Below are positions 1 through 9,635 of a stretch of 64,000 nt of DNA, one piece after another (position 1 is the stretch's first letter; the number at the start of each line of letters is the position of its first letter). The notes under the pieces are model-generated. The model searched no databases and was not told the origin of the DNA. It saw only the letters and a program-made list of their open reading frames with translations. Position numbers and translations under genes: made by a program. Source of the DNA: Nemopilema nomurai (Eukaryota > Cnidaria > Scyphozoa > Rhizostomeae > Rhizostomatidae); the NCBI GenBank assembly GCA_003864495.1, contig ML133471.1:2788257-2852256 (forward strand), written 5' to 3'.

Positions 1-2708
1 GGCGATGAGAAACGTCGTTTCAGGTGCCTTAGGTTGTTGTGTTTTTGTAATCATAATCCCCAGTTCATTGTTTAGTACCGACAGTGCATCCTCGGTCAGT
101 ACACAAGAACATTGAATAGGTATCGTAGGACGGTTATGCGATACGAAATTGGAGAGATTTTGCAAGTTAAACCAATAATTTGGAGCAACTACATGTCTCA
201 TAGTGATAAGTATAATTGGTAACTTGGGTAGTTTGTTTCCTACCTGTTTCGCATGACGGTGTTCTATCACCATTCATCGCCTTGAAGTGGGGCATAGGGG
301 CGATGAGAAACGTCGTTTCAGGTGCCTTAGGTTGTTGTGTTTTTGTAATCACAATCCCCAGTTCATTGTTTAGTACCGACAGTGCATCCTCGGTCAGTAC
401 ACAAGAACATTGAATAGGTATCGTAGGACGGTTATGCGATACCAAATTGGAGAGAGTTTTGCAAGTTAAACCAATAATTTGGAGCAACTACATGTCTCAT
501 AGTGATAAGTATAATTGGTAACTTGGGTAGTTTGTTTCCTACCTGTTTCGCATGACGGTGTTCCATCACCATTCATCGCCTTGAAGTGGGGCATAGGGGC
601 GATGAGAAACGTCGTTTCAGGTGCCTTAGGTTGTTGTGTTTTTGTAATCACAATCCTAAATTCATTGTTTAGTACCGACATGCCCGGTCAGTACACAAGA
701 ACATTGAATAGGTATCGTAGGACGGTTATGCGATACCAAATGGGAGAGTTTTGCAAGTTAAACCAATAATTTGGAGCAACTACATGTCTCATAGTGATAA
801 GTATAATTGGTAACTTGGGTAGTTTGTTTCCTACCTGTTTCGCATGACGGTGTTCTATCACCATTCATCGCCTTGAAGTGGGGCATAGGGGCGATGAGAA
901 ACGTCGTTTCAGGTGCCTTAGGTTGTTGTGTTTTTGTAATCACAATCCTAAATTCATTGTTTAGTACCGACTATGGCCCCTTGGTCAGTACACAAGAACA
1001 TTGAATAGGTATCGTAGGACGGTTATGCGATACCAAATGGGAGAGTTTTTGCAAGTTAAACCAATAATTTGGAGCAGCTACATGTCTCATAGTGATAAGT
1101 ATAATTGGTAACTTGGGTAGTTTGTTTCCTACCTGTTTCGCATGACGGTGTTCTATCACCATTCATCGCCTTGAAGTGGGGCATAGGGGCGATGAGAAAC
1201 GTCGTTTCAGGTGCCTTAGGTTGTTGTGTTTTTGTAATCACAATCCTAAATTCATTGTTTAGTACCGACTATGGCCCCTTGGTCAGTACACAAGAACATT
1301 GAATAGGTATCGTAGGACGGTTATGCGATACCAAATGGGAGAGTTTTTGCAAGTTAAACCAATAATTTGGAGCAGCTACATGTCTCATAGTGATAAGTAT
1401 AATTGGTAACTTGGGTAGTTTGTTTCCTACCTGTTTCGCATGACGGTGTTCTATCACCATTCATCGCCTTGAAGTGGGGCATAGGGGCGATGAGAAACGT
1501 CGTTTCAGGTGCCTTAGGTTGTTGTGTTTTTGTAATCACAATCCTAAATTCATTGTTTAGTACCGACTATGGCCCCTTGGTCAGTACACAAGAACATTGA
1601 ATAGGTATCGTAGGACGGTTATGCGATACCAAATGGGAGAGTTTTTGCAAGTTAAACCAATAATTTGGAGCAACTACATGTCTCATAGTGATAAGTATAA
1701 TTGGTAACTTGGGTAGTTTGTTTCCTACCTGTTTCGCATGACGGTGTTATCACCATTCATCGCCTTGAAGTGGGGCATAGGGGCGATGAGAAACGTCGTT
1801 TCAGGTGCCTTAGGTTGTTGTGTTTTTGTAATCACAATCCTAAATTCATTGTTTAGTACCGACTATGGCCCCTTGGTCAGTACACAAGAACATTGAATAG
1901 GTATCGTAGGACGGTTATGCGATACCAAATGGGAGAGTTTTTGCAAGTTAAACCAATAATTTGGAGCAGCTACATGTCTCATAGTGATAAGTATAATTGG
2001 TAACTTGGGTAGTTTGTTTCCTACCTGTTTCGCATGACGGTGTTCTATCACCATTCATCGCCTTGAAGTGGGGCATAGGGGCGATGAGAAACGTCGTTTC
2101 AGGTGCCTTAGGTTGTTGTGTTTTTGTAATCACAATCCTAGTTCATTGTTTAGTACCGACTATGGCCCCTCGGTCAGTACACAAGAACATTGAATAGGTA
2201 TCGTAGGACGGTTATGCGATACCAAATGGGAGAGTTTTTGCAAGTTAAACCAATAATTTGGAGCAGCTACATGTCTCATAGTGATAAGTATAATTGGTAA
2301 CTTGGGTAGTTTGTTTCCTACCTGTTTCGCATGACGGTGTTCTATCACCATTCATCGCCTTGAAGTGGGGCATAGGGGCGATGAGAAACGTCGTTTCAGG
2401 TGCCTTAGGTTGTTGTGTTTTTGTAATCACAATCCCAGTTCATTGTTTAGTACCGACTATGGCCCCTCGGTCAGTACACAAGAACATTGAATAGGTATCG
2501 TAGGACGGTTATGCGATACCAAATGGGAGAGTTTTTGCAAGTTAAACCAATAATTTGGAGCAACTACATATCTCATAGTGATAAGTATAATTGGTAACAT
2601 GGGTAGTTTGTTTCCTACCTGTTTCGCATGACGGTGTTCCATCGCCATTCATCGCCTTGAAGTGGGGCATAGGGGCGATGAGAAACGTCGTTTCAGGTGC
2701 CTTAGGTT
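1..2708 (+). repeat. 298-bp satellite array A (about 9 monomers, start cut)
   Basis: Head-to-tail ~298-bp monomers. The marker GATGAGAAACGTCG recurs at 3, 302, 601, 893, 1191, 1489, 1786, 2085, 2381 and 2678, spacing 292-299 bp. Monomers differ mainly in a short variable stretch after TTTAGTACCGAC: CAGTGCATCCTCGG type at the left, TATGGCCCC type in the middle and right, and a shortened CATGCCCGG form near 679. Each carries two dyads, GAAACG-T-CGTTTC and GGTATCG-N13-CGATACC. The monomer period is not a multiple of three, and most open frames start at non-ATG codons, so no coding role is suggested. Confidence 0.95.
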
Positions 2709-2998
2709 ATTGTGTTATTTGTGATGACAGTCCTCCGTTCAACGCTCTAGTATGACCTCAGCTCGTGGGCTACATACGCAGCAGCATTGAATAGGCATAT
2801 CTCGACGAGATATCCACGGGTAGAGCGATTGTTACGAATCAACCAATGATTAGGAGCGACTACACCTAGTGTTAGTGGTTATATTTGATTTGCCTTATGC
2901 GCCCTCTGTCTTCCGTGGCTAAGGATTCCCTCTCTTCCATTTGAGCATAGTTGGGGACTCAGGACGGCGGTTTGAAAGGGATGCTGAGGCTTTTCAGG
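2709..2998 (+). repeat. Diverged satellite copy, right edge of array A
   Basis: Similarity to the 298-bp monomer continues past the clean array but decays. Matching landmarks in the right order are TTATTGTGTTATTTGT, GCATTGAATAGGCAT, AACCAATGATTAGGAGC, ACTACA..TAGTG, CCATT..TTGGGG and TTTTCAGG, spanning about one monomer. At the place of the normal GGTATCG-N13-CGATACC dyad it has a different perfect dyad, ATATCTCG-A-CGAGATAT (2797-2813). Read as an old, unhomogenised monomer at the array edge. Confidence 0.72.
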
Positions 2999-3178
2999 AC
3001 GATTTACAACATCTTCTAACCTGAAAGAACGGTAAGCCAAGCAATTTGTTTCGTTGTTCGCTTACTAGGCCCCTATCATTAATAAAGTTGCAGGTATCTC
3101 ATGCGCTCAGTGTTCCACACTTCTTCATTCTTCACTTGGGTATTTGGGCGTCTACAAACGCCTTTCATGTAATTTAGA

Positions 3179-3196
3179 TTTTTTTTTTTTTTTTTT
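3179..3196 (+). repeat. Poly-T tract
   Basis: Run of 18 T. The same site in units 2 to 5 has 17, 17, 18 and 17 T, so it is nearly constant among copies. Confidence 0.9.
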
Positions 3197-5301
3197 AATC
3201 ACCTCCGTCTTCCGATGTTTAGGGCTTAGTTTCGTGAATCGCGAAGCAAGACATGCTACAGTCCTGAGCAATGTACGTAAAAGAGCAGTGAGAACGGCTA
3301 AAGGAACGCGTACAAAGTGCAGAAGGAAAGCTTGCGAAAAGGAAAGCGAGTTCGTACAAGTTGAAACTTACAGGATTAGCTAACAAGAATTCGATTGCAC
3401 AAGATTGTATGTTAAAATAATTTATGAAACTAGAATTTTGGTGTAATCATCAACTACTTTCACGATCAATCTCTGATTTGATGACCTTTCCAAGGTATGA
3501 ATGCCACCAATTTTTAGATCGTTTATGTTATGAATTCTTAAGTCCCCACAGAACACTTTCAAGTCTGGTATTTGTAGTTGATCTAGTATCATTTTTTCAT
3601 GTGCTGGACAAAGGTGTAGAACCAGGAAGAGCCTCGCCCCAACTTTCGATTGCTCAGTCTATTCGTATATTCCTCTTCCATCTTGGTAAAACCCAACTTA
3701 TCTTGCATCTAACCTATTGTTTCAAATTCTAGCAAATATTCTTTCGCATGGTTGTGAATGGAAAACAGCTGAGACAGAAATGAGAAAGTCTGTTCATTAG
3801 AAGAGGCATAACACGATCAATTACAGGAATCAAATTACACCCTTCAAGAGAAATAACCCTCTACCAATGTGCATACCTCATCCTGGTTGCAACCAAAAGG
3901 TAAGCAGTGCTGCCTTGTTTCCATTCTATTCCCAGGGTTTCCCAGTGCTTACCACGAAAGTTGTGACTAGAATACATTTTATAAATATACCATCCAAACG
4001 TCTTGATAGAAAGGTAGAAAAATATGCACTTTTATGCAAATCAAATATCTACGAGGAGAACTTGATTGCCCCTGCGACCGGAAGCTGATGATCGATGAGT
4101 TATTCCAACTAACTTTAAGTGTGACAGTTACCTTGAAATCATAGTGAGAACTATCTTTTAAGCACCAAGAGTTGTACTGATATTTATTTTACCACCAAAA
4201 AGAATTCTACCTGGGCTTGCTCTTCTATTGAAATTTGCCTATAGCTTTGTGAATTGTTTTCATAAAATGTGATAACTAGACTTTCTTTCAACTGACCTTT
4301 TATCAATTCTTTTCAACACACCGAGCTTTCGTCAGATAAATATCCGTTGTACTTCTTTACCATTATAGTTAGAAGACATCTAGTGGATATCTTATGATAT
4401 GCCTTGTGAATTTGCCGGAGGAAAGGTCTACGCTTCAAGTACGCCTGCTTTTTTCAGAATGGAAGCCAAAAGACTTCAATAACTTGCTTGAAAAACCATC
4501 TTGCATTACCAAACGGAAAGACCATCTCTGCTATTCGTATTGTGAGACTTTCAGCTAAGAGGGTGACTGACGATTGTGTGATTAGGCACAAATACATATT
4601 TGCTCTGAGAGGTCGTGAATTACAAGGAGTTTCCGACGGCCAACTGATTTTGTGATCTTATGGCATTCAGAATTTTTTCATTAGAGACGTGAAAATCACT
4701 TAATAGAAGTAGCTATAGGAGCATGGGCGCTGAATTCATGGGGGCAGTACGGCCAAGTAACCTTTCTGAAAAGTTGATTTGGGAGACATGTTAATGCTTT
4801 ACGACAAATTCCATATGTTTGCACAGAAAGCTTTGTTAATTAAAAATGTGAGCGAAAATTGTTTTAGTGACTTAAACAACTAAAGCACAATTTTATTTGT
4901 TTTGATTTGCTGTTTTTCTCTGTTCACTTTATGTTTACTTTTTTTACCAAGACAAATTATTTAAAGGAAATAAATCCTTCTGTAAAATAATCTCTCATCT
5001 TCATAAAAAACGGCTCATAGTTATGAACTAGAGATTTGGATATAAACCTAAACGTATAGGTCCCATGAATGAGATGGATAAAATTTTAAATGAAAACAGA
5101 TGACCACTAGAATGATGCTTGAGCTTGAGCAACATGATGGAAGGGTCTTTGCTTCGTGAAACTCAAGAAAAGGCCCTTGGATGGAGGCATATTAATTAGA
5201 CAGTTGTAAGATTAGAGCATATTTTTTGAGATCCTGTAAAAGAAGGCGTTTATAAAACAGGAGAGGAGTCAACCGGGTGGTTAATCGTCACCCTTTCTTC
5301 C

Positions 5302-5321
5302 TTTCTTTCTTTCTTTCTTTC
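5302..5321 (+). repeat. TTTC microsatellite
   Basis: Five TTTC repeats in unit 1; the same site has four in units 2 to 5 (near 18040, 32960, 46385 and 59100). The tract is followed by CCCCAG, giving a pyrimidine tract that resembles a splice acceptor, but there is no gene around it. Confidence 0.85.
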
Positions 5322-7340
5322 CCCAGCGTCTGTCATATGAATTTTAGCAAGATATCTCACCTTCCAAAGTTTTCCTAAATATCATAATCAATGCTTTTGA
5401 GAATCGTCGCATTTTCTTTTCTGAGCGGTAAAATAATTGTTAATTTCAAGTCTAGGAGATGCATTTTTAGCCATTCTTTAAGGCTAATTTCAAAAATTTT
5501 GTTCGCGTTGTACTCAATTATGTTGATCCTCCTTTGTCTGTAAACATCACTGTTATCCAGGTTGGTTGGCTTGGCCTAATTGTTCAACTTTTGTTAGGAA
5601 TAAAGTTTGGATATTCCAAAGAACCTTTACCAACTCATTAGGGCATGTCATGTTGCCGAGATGGCATTATGAAGACTCAGAAAGGCTTCTTGTGAAATTC
5701 GAATCTTTCACTGGCTTATTACTTTCTGTATGAGATACCAGTAAGCATATCCAAGCAGCCTTTGTAAGTCACTGTGGCTCAAGCAAAACCACTAGTTGCC
5801 CTTTGAGAAGCGCCTTTTACAGCATTCGAAGTGACGATGTAACTGGGATGCAATTGCAGCCGTGGTGTACAGACTAACCGCAGAACAATACCAAAGGAAG
5901 AATCTACATCCCCTAAACTATTATGAGCGATCGTGATCCTTTAAGACACACGGAAGGTTTTCACCTTTTCTAGGGACCAGGAGCCCCAGTGGATTTAATC
6001 GGGAGCTTTTAGTTTATTTGATTTATAGAACATGCTTACGTAAGAGTGCGTTCTTATTTGCCGCTCGCTCTTCCTTTATCGTTCTGAGTTCCCATAGGAT
6101 AGAATCGCCACTGGTTGCATATTGTATGCTACATCGCGGTCCCCGTTGTCAAATTGTACAATGGCCAATTATACAATTGTACTTTTCTTTTCAGATGATT
6201 CTAATACAATTCTGATGAATTTGATAAGCAATCCCATGTAATGCACGTGAGTTCTTCAGTTCGGTTTCGCGCCTTTTTTATACCTCGGATTCAAAGAGAG
6301 GCCATTTCAGTATGTCCGTTAGGGTACACCTTCGTCCACGCCTGCATCTCTGCATCATTTGGATGATAATTCTCTAGGATGCAGAACAGAATGAAATTCA
6401 AAGAATAATATGATTGCAAGTAAGTGTGTTTACCATTTTTACAGATAATTTTGCTCTCAGTATCGTTATTAGCTGTGAAATCGGATATGAATATAGGGTT
6501 AGTACAGCTGTTATGGCGAAGAAGTCAATTTTTCTGTGGCCTAAACACTCGCCTCGCTTTGCAAACGTTAAAATATTTCAGCAACTGCTTGTAGTAAGAG
6601 ACACTGTTGAATATTATTGATTTGACCATTGAATTCTGTATCGAAATATTTTGTAGGAAAATCTTTCTGAGATTTATGAGGAATTATTTAAGAAGCATTC
6701 TTGATTTTTTCTAACATTGTGATAGCATTCTAAACGAAAACGTCCATATGACATTGCCTGGGGAAAATTGATATTTTGCGGCTTCTAACACATCACTTTC
6801 TTCATGTGACTTCACGTTTTCTATGTGACTTCGCTTTTCTTTTTTGGGCTTCTTTCGTGAAATTGGCGGCCAATTTCTAACTGATTTCAGTTGAAATGAC
6901 GTTTATAAATGAGCATTTGAACAAATTGCAAATTCAAATATCTTGATTTGTGATTTAATCTAAGTTTCACGTGCCTGCCGCCATTCCTCAAGTACAGACA
7001 CGGCTTCGTGTGGCGTTCCTGGCTACGAAATGCTTGAATTTTCCCGCCATAATACAATAACAAAGTGCTCGCGCCAGTTTATTGGCTGGCCGCAGTTTGT
7101 AAAAGGCGAAAAACAATAGGATGCTCGATCCAGTCTTTTTCGAAAGCTTCCCGCCATTTTCTTGAGAAAGGGAATTGAGAAGCCTCACTAGTTGCTAAGT
7201 CGCGTGAAATCACCTTCACCTTGGATATGTTCAGTAATGCTGCCCGAATGTAAAAAGTGTCGAATAGATAAAAACTTGCATTCAACCAAATTGGACATCT
7301 TTAAAAGGAAGGTGTTGGCCTTCGAAAAGCGACTTAAATA

Positions 7341-9328
7341 ACGGGTTACAATCCTTCGCTGACTTAAAGCCTCCTAACTATGGCAAGTATATTCTAGTTT
7401 GTACAATTGAAAGACATCACGTTTAAATTAAAAACTACTTCCACAATCCATATTGCCTATACAAAATCTGATCCATGCAGATTTTAAATGAAAGCTCTTG
7501 GTGTTTGCTTTCCTTCTAATTTAGAGAAGATATACTAGGGTTACGCGTATACGAGGTATAAACAAGTTTGACTAAATACTGTTATTTTTTTACATTTTTG
7601 AAAGAAGCATCAGGCAAAGGGTACTCTCCCTTTTTGAAAGCAACTAATAATTTGAACTGTGCTCACATCTGCAAAAGATCTCTTGTTGTTTGTTGTTCTC
7701 ATATGTTTCTTTGTAGCATTCTTTCTTTACAATGCAGTTATGATCATTCAGACTATTGATGCAACATGGCATAAGATTTATTTCTTTGGTAAAAACTATT
7801 TGTTTTCCTGTAGATCCTCTTTCAAAAAGTAAATTTTTAAAGACCTCTTGCATGTCTCAACTGCTCAGGAGTGAGGCTGAGGAGTGAGAAAAGGTGTGTC
7901 AGCATGACATGGTGTGACAATGAAAAGTAGACAAATCAGTCACTATACAATGTCCACTGATCTAGATTCAATCGTGAATTTTTTTCAGCATACCCTAGTT
8001 TTTCAAGGTGGTGCTATGTTTCATATTTCATTTAAGGAAACACTAAAAATTCATATTTTTGATATTGCTTACATAGACTGTCAAAATGACATAGCATATC
8101 CTTGCTATGTAACAGACACACAAAGATCATTGGTTCTATTTTGCTGTTCTTGCTGGTTCATAAATTGGATTGATGCAGTAGCACTCTGTGGAGTAATACG
8201 TCTTATGAATCCTGAATTTACTGAACTCAGTAGTAGGCCCCTTGAAGAATACTTATTTAAAATCAGTAGAGATGGTAGAGGGTCAGTTTAATGGAAAGAC
8301 AGAGCTTTAAAATTTATTTGATCTATTGAGCATTGAAAGGGCACTTATAATATAAGCATTGTCCTGCAGAAATTTGTTTTACTTCCCACTTCGCAGTTTA
8401 AATGTATTTTATTCAAAGAAATGCAAGTATAAATTAATATAGAGATTGGCATTGAAACTTTGTATGTCTAGAAAACCATGATAATCAGTCATAGCTTAAG
8501 TTGTAGCTTAATTGTGCAAATCAAATTTAAATCAAATTAAATCAAGAGTTTAAATCAAATTATACAAGTACAATGGAATTTGATATTTTTTCACTGTTTT
8601 TGTGCTAGTATCTGATATCAAAAGTGTTTCAATCTTGGAAAGTTTAAAATTCTATTTAGATGTACTTAGGTAAGAAGACATAATCAAGGAGTCTTGCGGG
8701 GTTTAAATGACTGTACACATAACTGGCACTTAATTGAAGAATCATACTTAAAATAATCTGATTGAAGAGTGAAGTTACGTTACAGGTGCATCCAGTTACA
8801 GCAAGGCCAAAATGTGCCAACCAACAAAACATATTAGTTGGTCAATCACAAAGAATTTACACAAAGTTGGAATGTTTGGTGCCCTTTTCACATCATTAGA
8901 TATTTGCAATGTGAGTGGCAGGGTGTTGAAAAAAAACCTGCAAATATTCAAAGCTAATTCTACCATCTAGTAGAATATAAACATATGTCAATGTGTTTTT
9001 TATGAAAGCAGTTATAGGTTTACAGTCATCGAACACAATTATCTACAGGTAGTCAACGCATTGAGAAGGTCAGGTTGCTGATCTCATTCTTTTTCCAGAA
9101 ACGTAGACCACATATAGAGCTTATACCGGGTAGAATTTCGACTCTACAAAATGCATCCACAATTGCCATATTGCAATATTTTGGGAATTTAATTAGGTAG
9201 AATGATAAGAACTCGACACGGGAAATAATATTATTTACCAAAGAAAGGAAGCAACTCAGAGGATATCCATAATCTTGATTGAAGTACATACCTGTGAATT
9301 GTCCTTCACCTCTTTGCTTGCCAAGGTA
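7341..9328. other. AT-rich non-genic block of unit 1, right part
   Basis: About 2 kb that is clearly more AT-rich by eye than the sequence on its left. It includes A/T-rich direct repeats of the AAATCAAATT kind at 8516-8565 and a short stem ATTCTAC-N6-GTAGAAT near 8957. It holds the 124-codon frame listed separately. It could be a separate old insertion, but no terminal repeats or target duplication were found. Confidence 0.5.
7920..8291 (+). CDS. Uncharacterised 123-residue open frame (doubtful)
   Basis: Open frame from ATG at 7920 to TAA at 8289. I do not recognise the product. It is rich in Cys, Phe and Ile, with one hydrophobic stretch in the middle (LVLFCCSCWFINWIDAVALC). There is no clear signal peptide, catalytic motif or repeat. 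It lies in AT-rich DNA with no promoter or splice context that I can support. The frame is intact in units 1, 3, 4 and 5 but stopped in unit 2, so it is at best dispensable. It could be an exon fragment of an old mobile element or a chance frame; chance is most likely. Confidence 0.15.
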   Translation: MKSRQISHYTMSTDLDSIVNFFQHTLVFQGGAMFHISFKETLKIHIFDIAYIDCQNDIAYPCYVTDTQRSLVLFCCSCWFINWIDAVALCGVIRLMNPEFTELSSRPLEEYLFKISRDGRGSV

Positions 9329-9434
9329 ATCACTCACCGTGAGTGATTTTTTAACATATAAAGTGGTGGGGAAATTCCGCACCAGCCAGCCCCTTTCATT
9401 GCCCCACAAGTGGAACATGTTTGCCCCACCACTT
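9329..9434. repeat. Left-end hairpins of the hAT element, unit 1
   Basis: Two perfect inverted repeats lie close together: ATCACTCAC-C-GTGAGTGAT at 9329-9347, and AAGTGGTGGGG (9361-9371) pairing with CCCCACCACTT (9424-9434) around a 52-base loop. The same structures occur in all units (second pair at 22095-22105 and 22158-22168 in unit 2). They fit the complex ends of a hAT element; no function is shown. Confidence 0.6.
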
Positions 9435-9635
9435 AAGTGCCCTTATGATTCGGTGACTTTTTTACTTTTTACTTTATTTGAGATATTTGTGGATGAAATC
9501 TTCATTGAACAGGTTTCAAATCTCAATTCATTTTTCCCTGGAACTGCTGCTTCTATAGGTGATTCCCCTTCTCATTCACAAAGTCTGGAATTTGGAAAGC
9601 TCGTATTTCAAGCAAGGCGTACTGTGCCCGAGAGC

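Larger units (their letters stand above)
2999..7340. other. Non-genic block of unit 1, left part
   Basis: About 4.3 kb with no recognisable gene. Open frames are short (at most 102 codons, at 3424-3732) and match nothing known to me. It holds an 18-T run (3179-3196), a TTTC microsatellite (5302-5321), and a direct pair of ATGTGACTTC boxes near 6805-6835. Nothing suggests RNA genes. The same block recurs in the other four units with very few changes, which reflects recent amplification and not necessarily selection. Confidence 0.6.

Noticed and set aside
1..2708. Many 61-66-residue open frames on both strands of the satellite arrays
   Set aside because: They recur only because the monomer recurs. 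Most start at TTG or GTG, the 298-bp period changes frame each copy, and longer fusions (for example 25942-26544 on the minus strand) appear only where single bases are missing.
3424..3732. 102-codon ATG-started open frame repeated in the units
   Set aside because: No recognised domain, no gene context, and broken by a one-base loss in unit 4; near-identity among units only reflects recent duplication.
3896..3945. Splice-like pair AAGGTAAGC...TTCCCAGG, and a similar GTAAGT...TTTTTACAG pair at 6419-6445
   Set aside because: The implied introns would be about 45 and 25 bases, too short for an animal, and no coding frame is joined by them.
5635..5650. Isolated TTAGGG words
   Set aside because: Single occurrences only, no telomere-like run.
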